A stretch of 64,000 nucleotides of DNA from Planctomycetota bacterium (GCA_016795285.1 JAEUIC010000023.1:64001-128000), one strand, 5' to 3'. Shown: positions 1 to 9,891, counted from the first letter of the stretch. The notes: generated by a model from the sequence alone, not told the origin. Numbers and translations: made by a program.

Positions 1-138
1 CCAGTAGCTCGCGGTGTCGATCTGCCCGTGCGCGGCGGCGCCGCCAAGCAGCCACGCGCCCGCGACGGTCGCGAGCGGCAGGAGGCGCTGCGAGGTCGCA
101 AGCGAGCGCAGGCGCATGAGGGAACGGTGCAGCTTCAT
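1..138 (-). CDS. Secreted protein, N-terminal 46 residues only (runs off left edge)
   Basis: Only the first 46 codons are inside the window. The reading begins MKLHRSLMRLRS and continues into an Ala/Leu/Gly-rich hydrophobic stretch (about residues 19-36) ending AAAHGQ, a good Sec signal peptide with a likely cut after the Ala-His-Gly area. The mature start reads IDTASYW, too short to assign a family. The arrangement (short basic start, AxA-type end, then Gln) resembles the signal peptide of the FG-GAP protein at 3363-4697, so an exported protein is likely. No function can be given. Confidence 0.55.
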   Translation of the reverse strand, partial: MKLHRSLMRLRSLATSQRLLPLATVAGAWLLGGAAAHGQIDTASYW

Positions 139-346
139 CGGTGGAGACCTCGTGGGGGTTGCAGGGGGATCGCGGCCGGCGAACGGCCGGCGCCCTGTGA
201 CACCCGGATCCCGAGGTGGGCGTTACACCGCTTCCCCGATTCGCCCGCCGCGCCACCTGCCGCGCGCACGCGCCACCGCCGAGCCCGCCGCCCCCGCCGC
301 GCACCCGCCCCGCCTGCCGCCTGGGGCGCCCCCAGGCCGCCGCCCG

Positions 347-3208
347 TCACTCGCCCTGCAGCGCCTCGACCACCGAGCGGAACTCGGCATCGACCATCCA
401 CGGCCCGAGCTCCGGCGTCTCCTCGATCGCGTCGAGGTCGAGCGCGCCGATCTCCACCAGCCGCTCGAGGCACGCTCGCGTCGCCGCGAGATCGCTCTTG
501 CCTTCCTTCGGCAGCCAGAGCTTCACGCACGTCGCGCCCGCCTCGCGCGCGAGCTCCTGGAAGTCGGGGAAGTCGGGGGCGAGTTCGATGGCCAGCTCCG
601 CCGCGTCGAGCGCCCGGTTCGCGCAATCGAGCGGCGACTTGCCGTCGGCCGCCGCCGCCGCCAGCTCGGGGCGGCGCGCCGCGAGGAGCCACGCCTCCGC
701 GACCTCGGCGTGGGCCCACGCATTGCGCGTCGCGCGTGCGGCGTTGGCCATCGCGCCCTCCTGCCCGCGTCGCCACGTCGCGGCCGCCGCCGTGACGTCG
801 CCGGTCTCGAGCAGCGCACGCGCCAGCGCGCGGCAGGTCGGCGCGAGGTAGTAGGGCGCCGTGCCGCTCTCGGGCGCGGCGGCCTGCACCCGCTCCAGCG
901 CGGCGACGGCGGCCCGCAGCCGCGGCACCGCGGCCGCCGCCTCGCCGAGGTCGAGGAGCGTCTCCCCCTCGATCAAGCCGAGCGTCGCGACATGCGCGGT
1001 GAACTCGAGGCGCGCGGGGAAGAGCGTGGCGAGCCGCTCCGCGACCGTGCTGCCGCTCCGCAACTCGACCAGCGCCTCGCGGGTCCGATCGACCACGCGC
1101 AGCAGCTGGCCGAGCTCGAGCTGGATCAGCGTCGTCATCTCGAGCACGCGCACGTCGCCCGGAGTGCGCGCTTCGAGGCCGGCCGCCAACCGGGCCGCCT
1201 CGCGGAAGAGCCGCTCGCCGTCGGCGTGGAGGTCGCGCCGCGAGAGGTGGTTGCCGAGGTTGAGCAGGCCGTTCGCCAAGCGCAGGTCGTCCAGCGGGTC
1301 GCGTGCGCCGGGCCCCTTCGCGGCGAGCTGCACGGTCAGCTCGCCGACGGTCGCGCGCGCCTCCTCGACGGAGAGCTTCATCGACGACGCCAACGCCGCC
1401 AGCGCGATGCAGTAGTTGCCGCGCAGCGGCAGGTCGGGCCGCTCGGCGCAGAGCAGCGCCCATTCGGCGACGGCCGCGCGCAACGCCTCGACCGCGCCAT
1501 CCGCCTCGCGCTCGTTCAGGTGGACCGACCGGTCGCCGTTCACGATGGCGCGCGCCACGCGATCCTCGATGGTGACGGTCGGCAGCGCGTTGGGGCCCTC
1601 GAACAGCTCGCGGGCACGCTCGAGGGCCGGCTCGCAGGCGGCGAGGTCGCCGAGCTCCTTGCAGCGCAGGCCGAGCCGCGACGACGAGAGCGCGAGCTCG
1701 TTGCGCAGCGCCGGCGTCGGCCCTTCGCGATAGAGCTCCTCGAACAGCGCGACCGCTTGCGCGACGAGCTCGCGCCGCAGCGGCTCGGCGCCCGGCACGT
1801 TGGCCAGCGCGAGGTTGCCGGTGGCGTCGAGGAAGCGCGTCACCGCGGAGCGGGTGCGCTCGACCTGGCGCGACAGCTTCTCGTTCATCCCCGCGAGCTC
1901 GAGGTTTCGCGCGCGTTGCTGCCACGCGAAGACGCCCGGCACCGCGGTGGCGAGCAGCAGCGCCGCGCCCGCCGCGACGGTCGCCGCGGGATGGCGCTGC
2001 AGGAAGCGGCGCAGCCGCAGCAACGCACCCGGTCGCCGCGCCGCGATCGGCCGCAGCGTCAGCACCGCCTCGAGATCGGCGGCGAACGCGGTCGCGTCGG
2101 CGTAGCGGCGCTGCGGGTCGCGCTCCATCGCGACGAGGCAGACCGTCTCGGCGTCCCAGCGCAATCCGGGATGCAGTTGGCGCAGCGGCGTGAAGTGGCC
2201 GGCCAGGATCGCGGCGCGCACGCGCTCGGCGTCCTGGTCCTTGTCGGCGAAGGCGCGCTGCAGCGTCAGCAGCTCGTAGAGCGTGACGCCGAGCGAATAG
2301 AAGTCGCTCTTCGCGTCGCCGGCGCCGGTGCCGCCGCGCACCAGCTCGGGCGGCATGAACGGCAGCGAGCCGAGCTGCGCGCCGCTCTGCGTCAGGCGCG
2401 AGGTGCCGCGCGTCGTCGCGAGTCCGAAGTCGAGCACCAGCACGCGGCCGTCGCGCGTCAGCATCAGGTTCGACGGCTTCAGGTCGCGATGGACGACGCC
2501 TTGGCGATGGGCGTGCTCGAGCGCGTGCGCGACCGGCAAGATCAGCCGGAAGCACGCCTCGACCCAGCTGGTCGCGGCGAAGGGCGAGCCGGGGATCTCG
2601 CGCGGCGGCTCCGCGTCGTGCGGGAGCTGATCGGCGTCGCGCGCGTCGCGGCACGCCTGCAGCGCCTCGCGCAGGTCGGCGCCGGACAGGTCCTGCGGCC
2701 GCCGCTTGCGCAGCACGTGCAGCACCTCCTCGAGGCTCGCGCCGTCGATCCACTCCATCGCGTAGTAGGGCACGCTGCCCGACTCGCCGAAGGTGTAGAT
2801 CGGCACCACCGCGGGATGGCGCAGCCGCGAGACGGCGTCGACCTCGCGGCGGAACCGCTCGCGCGCGCTCGGGAAGAAGAGGTGCTCCGGCCGGATCAGC
2901 TTCAACGCGACCTTGCGCGCCAACGAGGTCTGCTCGGCGAGGTAGACCACGCCCATGCCGCCGCCGCCGATGCAGCGCAGCAGGCGGAACTCGCCGAGCT
3001 GTTCCGGGAAGCTCTCCTGCGCCGCGCCGCTGTTCTTCGCCAACCCCAAGCGTTGCAGCGCGGCGAGGCGGCGGCGCACCACGTCCTTCAGCTCGGGCGT
3101 GGCGGCGCACACCTCGTCGACGATGGCGGGGCCGCGGTCGTCGAGCTGCTCCAAGCAGGCGGCGACCAGGTCGAGCACCTTCGTGCGATCCGCGCTTCCA
3201 TCCGACAT
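347..3208 (-). CDS. Transmembrane serine/threonine protein kinase with C-terminal helical-repeat region
   Basis: A 953-residue PknB-type kinase. Residues about 74-385 form the kinase domain: glycine loop GGGGMGVV (81-88), VALK lysine 103, catalytic HRDLKPSN (240-247), DFG (260-262) and activation segment SGAQLGSLPFMPPEL. An insert of roughly 55 residues (about 163-217) sits between the hinge and the catalytic loop. A membrane helix follows at about 410-428, then about 520 residues of Ala/Leu/Glu-rich helices resembling tetratricopeptide-type repeats. The start MSDG at 3208 was chosen because the paralogous kinase at 33866-36412 also starts MSDG; MLRM three codons upstream is possible. No sigma factor gene is adjacent, unlike the paralogue. 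Substrates are unknown. Confidence 0.9.
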   Translation of the reverse strand: MSDGSADRTKVLDLVAACLEQLDDRGPAIVDEVCAATPELKDVVRRRLAALQRLGLAKNSGAAQESFPEQLGEFRLLRCIGGGGMGVVYLAEQTSLARKVALKLIRPEHLFFPSARERFRREVDAVSRLRHPAVVPIYTFGESGSVPYYAMEWIDGASLEEVLHVLRKRRPQDLSGADLREALQACRDARDADQLPHDAEPPREIPGSPFAATSWVEACFRLILPVAHALEHAHRQGVVHRDLKPSNLMLTRDGRVLVLDFGLATTRGTSRLTQSGAQLGSLPFMPPELVRGGTGAGDAKSDFYSLGVTLYELLTLQRAFADKDQDAERVRAAILAGHFTPLRQLHPGLRWDAETVCLVAMERDPQRRYADATAFAADLEAVLTLRPIAARRPGALLRLRRFLQRHPAATVAAGAALLLATAVPGVFAWQQRARNLELAGMNEKLSRQVERTRSAVTRFLDATGNLALANVPGAEPLRRELVAQAVALFEELYREGPTPALRNELALSSSRLGLRCKELGDLAACEPALERARELFEGPNALPTVTIEDRVARAIVNGDRSVHLNEREADGAVEALRAAVAEWALLCAERPDLPLRGNYCIALAALASSMKLSVEEARATVGELTVQLAAKGPGARDPLDDLRLANGLLNLGNHLSRRDLHADGERLFREAARLAAGLEARTPGDVRVLEMTTLIQLELGQLLRVVDRTREALVELRSGSTVAERLATLFPARLEFTAHVATLGLIEGETLLDLGEAAAAVPRLRAAVAALERVQAAAPESGTAPYYLAPTCRALARALLETGDVTAAAATWRRGQEGAMANAARATRNAWAHAEVAEAWLLAARRPELAAAAADGKSPLDCANRALDAAELAIELAPDFPDFQELAREAGATCVKLWLPKEGKSDLAATRACLERLVEIGALDLDAIEETPELGPWMVDAEFRSVVEALQGE

Positions 3209-3362
3209 GCGCAGCATCTGAGCTTCTCGTGATGGATCGCGGCAAGGGGCGGCCCGGCGCCGATCCGGGCGCGCGGCCGTGGAGGATCCATCCGCGCGCG
3301 CGCGCACCCGTTACGCGGGTCGGAGCCTGAGGAGGACTCTCTCGGGGTTTCCTCTCACGCGC

Positions 3363-4697
3363 TCAGTAGCGCTCGAGCAGGTGGTGGCTGCCGCGGATCG
3401 AGCCGCTCTTCACGTAGGCGGGGTCGCCGATCAGCAGGTCGAAGGCGAAGTCGTTGTCGAAGAGGCCCCCCGCCAGCGACCAGCCGAAGTTGCCGTTGCC
3501 TTCGCCGGCGCCCCAGTTGAGGGTGACGGCGTCGACGAGATGGAGCAGCGCGCCGTTGGTGCCGCTGTGGACTTCGATGGCGCCGACGGCGCCGCTGTAG
3601 CCGGGGATGCCGACCGCGAAGTCGCCCTTGCCGTCGCCGTTCCAGTCGCCCGCGTTGCAGACGGACTGCCCGAAGTACTCGTTGGTCGAGTAGGTCGAGT
3701 CGACGCGGAAGAGCTTGTTGCCGGTCTTGCCACTGTAGACGCAGGCGAAGCCGGTCCAGTTCGACCACGCCGGCGCGCCCACCACGAACTCGCCGTAGCC
3801 GTCGGCGTTGGTGTCGAGCAGCGCGCTGATCGACGTGCCGAACTGCGCGCCCGAGGCGAGCTCCCAGAAGCTGTAGATCAGCGCGCCGGTCTTGGCGTCG
3901 AGGCCGTAGACGATGCCGGCGTCGGTCCAAGTGCCGAACGGCGTCGTGACATCCGCGAGCGGCGCGCCGACCAGGAAGTCGGCGGTGCCGTCCTTGTTCA
4001 AGTCGGGGCCCTTCGCGAGCGCGCTGCCGAAGCGCGAGATGCCGGTGAAGGCGCCGATCACCATCACGTGCTGGTTGTTGCGGTCGCGCACGTGGACGTA
4101 GCCCGGCGCGACGCCCGACTGCGGCCGGCCGATGGCGATCTCGTCGTGGCCGTCGCCGTTGGCATCGGCGATGCGGGCGATCGCGGCGCCGTGGCGGTCG
4201 TTGGCGAAGGTGCCGTCGTGCGTCCACAACAGCGCGCCGCTCGCCGAGCTGTAGACCGAGACGCGGCCCTTCGATCCGGAGAAGCCAGGAGCGCCGATGG
4301 CGTAGTCGCTCTTGCCGTCGGCGTCGCAGTCGGGCGTGACGCTGATCGCGCTGCCGAACTTCTCGCTGCTGCTGCCGCCGGTGTGGGTGCGGATCGTCGC
4401 GCCGGTGCGGCCGTTCACGATCGTCACGCGGCCGGCGTCGGGGTAGTTCCACCACCATGCGACGTTGTCGAAGTCGGGCGCGCCGACGGCGTAGTCGGCG
4501 CCGCCGTCGCCGTCGACGTCGGAGAGCGCGGCGACCACTTGGCCGTGCTTCGCCCCCGCTTGCGTGCCGACGCCCTTGTGGGTGAAGGTCTGGGCGTGCG
4601 ACGGCGCGGCCATCGCGGTGAACATGGTGAGCGCGGCGCACGCCGAGAGCGAGGAGCCGAGGGCGGTGGCGCGGAGCGGTCGTGACGAGCGGGGCAT
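3363..4697 (-). CDS. Secreted FG-GAP/integrin-repeat protein
   Basis: A 444-residue exported protein. Residues 1-35 are a signal peptide ending SHA before QTF. The mature part is built of about seven FG-GAP repeats, each with a calcium-loop-like motif followed by the blade signature, for example DVDGDGGADYAVGAP, DCDADGKSDYAIGAP, DANGDGHDEIAIG, DLNKDGTADFLVGAP, DTNADGYGEFVVGAP and DWNGDGKGDFAVG. These fold as an integrin-alpha-like beta-propeller with Ca-binding DxDxDG loops. No membrane anchor or sorting tail is seen after the last blade. The start is supported by a strong GAGGAG site just upstream. Such proteins are abundant in planctomycetes; ligand and role are unknown, with surface binding or adhesion the usual inference. 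Confidence 0.88.
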   Translation of the reverse strand: MPRSSRPLRATALGSSLSACAALTMFTAMAAPSHAQTFTHKGVGTQAGAKHGQVVAALSDVDGDGGADYAVGAPDFDNVAWWWNYPDAGRVTIVNGRTGATIRTHTGGSSSEKFGSAISVTPDCDADGKSDYAIGAPGFSGSKGRVSVYSSASGALLWTHDGTFANDRHGAAIARIADANGDGHDEIAIGRPQSGVAPGYVHVRDRNNQHVMVIGAFTGISRFGSALAKGPDLNKDGTADFLVGAPLADVTTPFGTWTDAGIVYGLDAKTGALIYSFWELASGAQFGTSISALLDTNADGYGEFVVGAPAWSNWTGFACVYSGKTGNKLFRVDSTYSTNEYFGQSVCNAGDWNGDGKGDFAVGIPGYSGAVGAIEVHSGTNGALLHLVDAVTLNWGAGEGNGNFGWSLAGGLFDNDFAFDLLIGDPAYVKSGSIRGSHHLLERY

Positions 4698-4782
4698 GGG
4701 CGATCTCCTCGCCGCACGCGCTGGAACGGGAGCGCTGCGGCGTTTGGAACACCCGGAAGCGCCGCCGAGCGTTACGCCGCCG

Positions 4783-5976
4783 TCACACCAACTCGACGAA
4801 GACCTCGTCGGCGAGCTCGAGGCCGCGCTCGGTGAGGCGGACGCGGCCGGCGGCGCGCTCGAGGACGCCGCGGGCGATGAGCGAGTCGACCTCGCCGTCG
4901 CGGTAGAGCTGCTCGAGCGAGAAGCCGGAAGCGGCGGCGAACGCGGCGGGATCGAGGCCGGCGCGCAATCGCAGGCCGAGGATCGCCCGCTCGCGCGCCT
5001 TCGCGGCCGGCTCGAGCGTCTCCGCTTCGTGCGGCGGGCGCGGGGCGGCGAGCGAGATGCCGTGTGCGGCGGAGCGCGCGTCAGCGGGCGGCTCGGCGGC
5101 CCACTCGCCGAGGTAGTCGGCCAGCACGCGCGTGTTGGTGCGGCGCGTGCCGTACTCGTAGCTGCCGGCGCCGAGCCCGAGGCCGAAGTACTCCTCGCCT
5201 CGCCAGTAGACGAGGTTGTGGCGCGACTCCTCGCCGGGCCGCGCGTAGTTGGAGATCTCGTAGTGGGCGAGGCCGGCGGCGGCCAGCCGCTCGCGCACGC
5301 GCCGGTAGTGGACGAGTTCCGTGTCGTCGTCGTGCGGCGTGACGCGGCCATCAGCGCGCATGCGGGTGAGCGGCGTGCCCGCCTCGTAGGCAAGGCAATA
5401 GGCCGACACGTGGTCGAGCTCGAGCGCGGTGAGCTGCGCGAGGTCGGCGTCGAGCTGCGCGAGCGTCTCGCCCGGCGCCGCGAACATGAGGTCGAGCGTG
5501 AGTCGGCGGAAGCAGGCGGCGCGCAGCAGCTCGAGCGCCTTGAAGACGTGCGGCGGCGCGTGGTCGCGGCCGAGCGCCTGCAACACCTCGGGCTGGAACG
5601 ACTGCGCGCCGAGGCTGACGCGATTCACGCCGGCTTCGCGCAGCAGACGCGCTTTCGCAGGCGTCACCGATTCGGGATTCGCCTCGCAGGTCCACTCGCA
5701 GCCGGGGAGCAGCGTCACGCGCTCGCGGACCGCGGCCAGCAGCCGCTCGAGCTCCGGCTCGGCCAGCGCGGTCGGCGTGCCGCCGCCGAAGTAGATCGTC
5801 GCCATCGGCGCGCCGGCGGGCACCCGCTCGAGTTCCTGCAGCAGGCGCGGCACGTACGCCTTCGCGCTGGCGTCGTCGTAGGGCGCCGTCGCGAAGTCGC
5901 AGTAGGCGCACCGCTTGAGGCAGAACGGGACGTGGACGTAGAGCGAGGTCGGCGGTGCGGCGCGCGGGGAGTTCAT
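4783..5976 (-). CDS. hemW: Radical SAM heme chaperone HemW
   Basis: A 397-residue radical SAM protein. The cluster motif is CxxxCxYC at C19, C23 and C26 (PFCLKRCAYCDF), followed by the FGGGTPT glycine motif and an ANPE strand typical of the HemN/HemW group. The HNLVYW motif near residues 252-257 marks HemW, the heme-binding insertion chaperone, rather than the coproporphyrinogen dehydrogenase HemN. The C-terminal HemN_C-like winged region is intact to ADEVFVEL. It probably transfers heme to respiratory enzymes. It lies 40 bp upstream of the sigma-factor stop on the same strand, but there is no sign of functional linkage. ATG start at 5976. Confidence 0.93.
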   Translation of the reverse strand: MNSPRAAPPTSLYVHVPFCLKRCAYCDFATAPYDDASAKAYVPRLLQELERVPAGAPMATIYFGGGTPTALAEPELERLLAAVRERVTLLPGCEWTCEANPESVTPAKARLLREAGVNRVSLGAQSFQPEVLQALGRDHAPPHVFKALELLRAACFRRLTLDLMFAAPGETLAQLDADLAQLTALELDHVSAYCLAYEAGTPLTRMRADGRVTPHDDDTELVHYRRVRERLAAAGLAHYEISNYARPGEESRHNLVYWRGEEYFGLGLGAGSYEYGTRRTNTRVLADYLGEWAAEPPADARSAAHGISLAAPRPPHEAETLEPAAKARERAILGLRLRAGLDPAAFAAASGFSLEQLYRDGEVDSLIARGVLERAAGRVRLTERGLELADEVFVELV

Positions 5977-6016
5977 CGCGCGCCATTGTGCCCTGCGTCG
6001 CCCGGTTCGCTCGCGG

Positions 6017-6898
6017 TCACTCCCCGCCGCGGCCGGGCACCAGCGCGAGGTAGAGGCTCTCGAGCGCCTCGTTCTGCAGCTGGCGGACGCGCTCGCGCGT
6101 GATGCCGAGGCGCACGCCGATCTCGCGCAGCGTCATCGGGGGCTCGCCGTCGAAGCCGTGGCGCAGGCGCAGGATGCGCGCCTGTCGCTCGTCGATCTTC
6201 GAGAGCAGCTTCTTCAGCTGCTCGCGTTCGTGGGTGTCGAACAGGAGATCCTCGGGGCGGCGCGCGCCGGGATCGGCGATCGCTTCGGCGAGGTCCTCGG
6301 AATCGTCGAGCGACATCGACTGCGTCGAGGTGTGGGCGATGCGCAGCGCACGGCGGATCTGGCGGCGGTGCTCGGGGCCGAGCTCGAGGCGCGCGGCCAC
6401 CTCGTCGCGGGTCGCGTCGCGGCCGAGCTCCTGGCGCAGCTTCGCCTCGGTCACGCGCCAGCGGTAGATCAGCTCGATCATGTAGGAAGGGACGCGCACG
6501 GTGCGCACCGAGTTGACCAGCGCGCGCCGGATGCCCTGCTTGATCCACCAGGTCGCGTAGGTCGAGAAGCGGCACTCGGCGTCGGGGTCGAAGCGCTCGA
6601 CGGCGCGCATCAGGCCGAGGTTGCCCTCCTCGATCAGGTCGAGCAGCGGCAGCCCGCGGTTGCCGTAGTGCTTCGCGATGCTCACCACGAGGCGGAGGTT
6701 GGCGCGGATCAGCTGTTCGCGAGCGTCGGGATCGCCTTGGCGGACGCGCCGCGCGATCTCGCACTCTTCCTCGGCGCAGAGCAGCGGCACTTCGTTGATC
6801 TCGCGCAGGTAGGTCGGGAGTGTCGCGTGGCTCGAAATGGGCTGCTCCCTGGTCGACGGTCGATGACGCCGCGCGCGCCGCGGGCGACGGGCGGTCAA
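6017..6898 (-). CDS. Sigma-70 family RNA polymerase sigma factor (group 1/2 type)
   Basis: Regions 1.2 to 4.2 of a housekeeping-type sigma factor, without region 1.1. Region 1.2 starts LPTYLREI, region 2 contains [37 protein letters not shown] and the -10 recognition strand [17 protein letters not shown], region 3 follows, and region 4.2 is [20 protein letters not shown]. No ATG lies in a sensible place. TTG at 6898 is preceded by AGGAG six bases upstream and gives 293 residues, so it is chosen; a basic leader of about 30 residues precedes region 1.2. The lack of region 1.1 suggests an RpoS/SigB-like alternative factor rather than RpoD. It is divergent from the HPr-fusion gene, with a shared upstream region at 6899-7021. 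Confidence 0.9.
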   Translation of the reverse strand: MTARRPRRARRHRPSTREQPISSHATLPTYLREINEVPLLCAEEECEIARRVRQGDPDAREQLIRANLRLVVSIAKHYGNRGLPLLDLIEEGNLGLMRAVERFDPDAECRFSTYATWWIKQGIRRALVNSVRTVRVPSYMIELIYRWRVTEAKLRQELGRDATRDEVAARLELGPEHRRQIRRALRIAHTSTQSMSLDDSEDLAEAIADPGARRPEDLLFDTHEREQLKKLLSKIDERQARILRLRHGFDGEPPMTLREIGVRLGITRERVRQLQNEALESLYLALVPGRGGE

Positions 6899-7021
6899 GA
6901 ACCGCTCCTGCTTTCGACCGCTGCAGGTCGATTCCTTGATTGAAGGGCGCGGATTCGGTTGGGAAGCTCCCCGCTTCCCCGGCAGGCGCCGGGTTCCACG
7001 GACGAGGACGGGACGCAACGA

Positions 7022-8359
7022 GTGGGTGATCCCAGCGACGCCGGCGCGCGCGAGCGGCCGATCAGCGAGAGCGAGTTCGCCAAGGTGCTGCGCGATGCGT
7101 CGCCGCAGGCGTCCTTCTTCGCGCTGCTCGCGGGGCTCCCGACCCACTCGGATGGCGTCAGCCGCAAGCACTTCTGGGCGATCCAGGAGGGCGCGCACCA
7201 GCTCGAGACCTTCCTCGACAACTTCCACGCGCGCAACAACCGGACTTACGTGCTCTTCGCCGAGCTCGTCGCGAGCATCCGCAACCTCGCGATCACCGGG
7301 CACACGCTCGGCCACGTGCTGGTGCGCTTCGCCAAGTACGGCGTCGAGATGCCGGGAAGCGCCGAGGATGGCGTTTCGTTGCTGGTCGCCTTCCCGAACC
7401 AGCTGCTCGCCGCGACCCGCTTCCTGTCGCAATCGATCGCCGCGCTGATCGCGGCGGTGCACGCGGAGGCGCAGCGACTCGGCGTGGTGCCGACGACCGG
7501 CTCGGCGCCAGCGCTCGGCGATTCGGAGATCCGCGACTTCCGCCAGCACCTCCCCCACGACCTCGTCGAGGAGCGCCACGACGACGTGAACGGCGCGGTG
7601 ACGGTGCTGTTGAACCAGTTCCTCTCGGTGACCGAGCGCGCGCGGCGCATCCGCGACCTCATGCCCAAGCGCGGCGCCGACCTGCGCGCCTTCATGACCG
7701 AGCACCTCGGCGAATCGGAGGCGCGCGTCTACAAGGCGGCGGTCCACAACCTGCAGTCGGACTACGACACGTTCGTCAAGCCGACGCAGGCGCACCAGAG
7801 GCCCGAGCTGCAGCGGCTGCGCGGCCACGTCTCGCTCGCCTACCACATGCTCGAGGTGGTGAACGAGCTGGTCCACTTCTACGAGCGGCACGAAGGGCGC
7901 GACAACCGCGGCGCGACGCAGCTCGAGATCGCGCGCCTGGTGCCGCCCGAGCAGGTGCTGGAGCACGCGGTCCACTTCGCGCTGCGCTACGCCGTCGAGG
8001 CGACGCTCGCCGCCGAGCCGCTGGTGCGCCAGCTGCTGCCGCAGTTCCTGCAGCACGACACGCTCGAGCTGGCGCTGCCCGACGGCGTCCACCTGCACGC
8101 GCGACCGCTCAACCTGATCGTCCGCATCGTGCGCAAGCACGAGAAGCCGGTCGAGATCGTGGTCGACGGCGAGTCGGCTTCGGCCAACTCGTTGATGGGG
8201 CTGATCCTCTTCGTCGGCCGCCATCCGCAGCGGCGCAAGTACACCTTCCGCGGCGATCGCGGTCCGCTCGCCCACCTGCGCCTGTTGTTCGAGTCGGGGC
8301 TCGGCGAACGCGGCCTCGAGAAGCTGCCCGCGGAGCTCGCCTACCTGCGCGAGAGCTGA
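7022..8359 (+). CDS. Helical protein of unknown function with C-terminal HPr-like phosphocarrier domain
   Basis: About 445 residues. The first 340 are mostly helical and not recognised. The last 100 form an HPr-like fold: the loop GVHLHARP places a histidine at residue 359 where HPr His15 is phosphorylated, and NSLMGLILF matches the HPr segment with the regulatory serine. So this is a phosphocarrier or phospho-sensor domain fused to an unknown module, not a free HPr. Start choice is uncertain: GTG at 7022 has GGGA eight bases upstream; TTG at 6959 would add 21 residues. It is transcribed divergently from the sigma factor at 6017-6898, which suggests shared control. No PTS enzyme I, EIIA or HPr kinase gene is visible in the window. 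Confidence 0.72.
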   Translation: MGDPSDAGARERPISESEFAKVLRDASPQASFFALLAGLPTHSDGVSRKHFWAIQEGAHQLETFLDNFHARNNRTYVLFAELVASIRNLAITGHTLGHVLVRFAKYGVEMPGSAEDGVSLLVAFPNQLLAATRFLSQSIAALIAAVHAEAQRLGVVPTTGSAPALGDSEIRDFRQHLPHDLVEERHDDVNGAVTVLLNQFLSVTERARRIRDLMPKRGADLRAFMTEHLGESEARVYKAAVHNLQSDYDTFVKPTQAHQRPELQRLRGHVSLAYHMLEVVNELVHFYERHEGRDNRGATQLEIARLVPPEQVLEHAVHFALRYAVEATLAAEPLVRQLLPQFLQHDTLELALPDGVHLHARPLNLIVRIVRKHEKPVEIVVDGESASANSLMGLILFVGRHPQRRKYTFRGDRGPLAHLRLLFESGLGERGLEKLPAELAYLRES

Positions 8360-8410
8360 GAGTCCGAGAAGAGCTCCCTCCCGTCGCCCGACTCGCGGCG
8401 CTGAGGCTCC

Positions 8411-9136
8411 TCAGACGCCGACCAGCAGTCGCGCGGCGAGCGCGTCGGGCAGGCCGACTTCCTTGATGCGCGCGGACGCGGCGTCGACGTCGTAGGCGAC
8501 GCGGCGGAACGAGATCGTCCGCGCTTCGGTGTCGTAGAGCGTCCAGCAGGCGCGCGGATCCTGGTCGCGCGGCTGGCCGACGCTGCCGACGTTGCAGAGG
8601 TAGCGCGTGGCACGCGCGATCTCGATGCGCGGGCGCAGCGTCAGGCCGACCCGTTCGCCGTCGTCCTGGAAGACGAGCGGCATGTGCGTGTGGCCGTAGA
8701 AGGCCGCCTTGAAGGTCCGGCCGTCGAACTGCTCGCGCGCCGCTTCGGCGTCGCGGACGTAAGGGAACTCCGACGGGTCGGCCGGCGAGGCGTGGACCAG
8801 CAAGAGCTCCCCCCACCACTCCTCGTCGTGCAGCTCGGCGAGGGCCTTGCGCTGCGACTCGGTCAGCAGGTCGCGCGCGTAGTGGACCGCGTGGCGCGCG
8901 AGGCCGGAGAAGCGGTCCATCGGCAGGCGGCCGGAGGCGGCGAGGTCGTGGTTGCCGGCCAGCAGCACGTCGCACGACTCGAGCAGCAGGTCGAAGCAGG
9001 CGCGCGGGTCGGCGCCGTAGCCGACGCTGTCGCCGAGGCAGAGCCGCGTCGTCACGCCGGCGCGCTCGATGTCGTCGAGGACCGCCTGCAACGCGGCGAG
9101 GTTGGCGTGGACGTCGCTGAAGACGGCGATCTTCAC
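8411..9136 (-). CDS. Calcineurin-like metallophosphoesterase (YfcE/MJ0936-like)
   Basis: A 241-residue cytoplasmic phosphoesterase with the full metal-site set in order: FSDVHAN near the N-terminus, LGDSVGYG, GNHD, a VHASP histidine and GHTHMP. This is the single-domain phosphodiesterase subgroup (YfcE, MJ0936-like), which binds two divalent metals. GTG at 9136 was chosen because GGAG lies seven bases upstream and VKIAVFSDVH is the usual N-terminus of the family; a longer upstream reading is low-complexity. The natural substrate is unknown. It faces the HPr-fusion gene tail to tail across 51 bp and shares direction with the next membrane protein gene. Confidence 0.9.
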   Translation of the reverse strand: MKIAVFSDVHANLAALQAVLDDIERAGVTTRLCLGDSVGYGADPRACFDLLLESCDVLLAGNHDLAASGRLPMDRFSGLARHAVHYARDLLTESQRKALAELHDEEWWGELLLVHASPADPSEFPYVRDAEAAREQFDGRTFKAAFYGHTHMPLVFQDDGERVGLTLRPRIEIARATRYLCNVGSVGQPRDQDPRACWTLYDTEARTISFRRVAYDVDAASARIKEVGLPDALAARLLVGV

Positions 9137-9174
9137 GGCGGGCTCCCGAGCAGTCGGCGCTCGGGCCCCGCGGA

Positions 9175-9891
9175 TCAGCGCTCCGGTGCGGAGCGGTGGT
9201 GCGGCGGCTCGGGCGCCCCGCTGCAAGCGAGCCATGCCGCCACCAGGCCAGCGGCCAGGAGGACGGCGGCGATCGGAACTTCGCCCTGCAGCAGGAATCG
9301 AGCGGGTTCATCGGCCGCCACGCGGGCGCCGCTCGCGTCGATTCCCGTTGCAGAGGACGTCAGCGGAAAGAGTTGGTGACCGCGCCAGAGCAGGAGGAGC
9401 AGCGCGCCGAGCGCCGGCGTCGCGAGCGAGCGCCACGGAAGTCGCGACAGGAGCAGCGCGGTCGCGGCGATCAGCAGCGCCTCCCCCATCGTCCGCAGGC
9501 CGAGCGAGAGCAGCGCCGCCGGTGGCAGCACGAGTGCGGACGAGTGCGCCGCCGGCTGCATCGCCCTCGCGAGGAGCACCACGGAGGCCGATCCGGCCCC
9601 GGCGAGGAGCGCGATCGGGAGCGACCAAGCCAGCACCACCGAAAGTCGCCAACGGAGCGGGGAGCGGAGGCTCACGCCGGCGGTGATCACCCCCCCATCG
9701 GCGTCGTCGCGATGGTGGCGATGGATCGCCCAGCGAGCCGCCACGGCGGCGATCAACGAGGACGTAGTTGCCGTCAAATGGGCGACAAGTTCCTCGTGAA
9801 GTTCATGGGCACCGCTCGACTCGATCGCGAATCGGAGCAGCGGCAGCGCGACCACCCAAGCGATCCACGAGACGAGCAACGAATCCGCCAT
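9175..9891 (-). CDS. Multi-pass membrane protein of unknown function
   Basis: A 238-residue hydrophobic protein, not recognised. About six membrane helices can be drawn, among them residues near 4-22, 84-108, 140-160 and 212-228, joined by short basic loops; the C-terminus is hydrophilic. ATG at 9891 gives MADSLLVSWIAW, a plausible membrane start, though the ribosome site is weak (GGAG 16 bases upstream). It follows the acylphosphatase gene by 44 bp on the same strand, so the two may be co-transcribed. Nothing in the sequence shows a substrate or catalytic motif. Confidence 0.6.
   Translation of the reverse strand: MADSLLVSWIAWVVALPLLRFAIESSGAHELHEELVAHLTATTSSLIAAVAARWAIHRHHRDDADGGVITAGVSLRSPLRWRLSVVLAWSLPIALLAGAGSASVVLLARAMQPAAHSSALVLPPAALLSLGLRTMGEALLIAATALLLSRLPWRSLATPALGALLLLLWRGHQLFPLTSSATGIDASGARVAADEPARFLLQGEVPIAAVLLAAGLVAAWLACSGAPEPPHHRSAPER

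Noticed and set aside
14..3232. Long plus-strand frame of over 1,000 codons
   Set aside because: It is the antisense shadow of the kinase at 347-3208: Arg/Ala-rich, no domains, created by high GC.
6820..6835. ATT start for the sigma factor behind AGGGAG
   Set aside because: ATT starts are very rare; TTG at 6898 has an equally good site and adds only a short leader.
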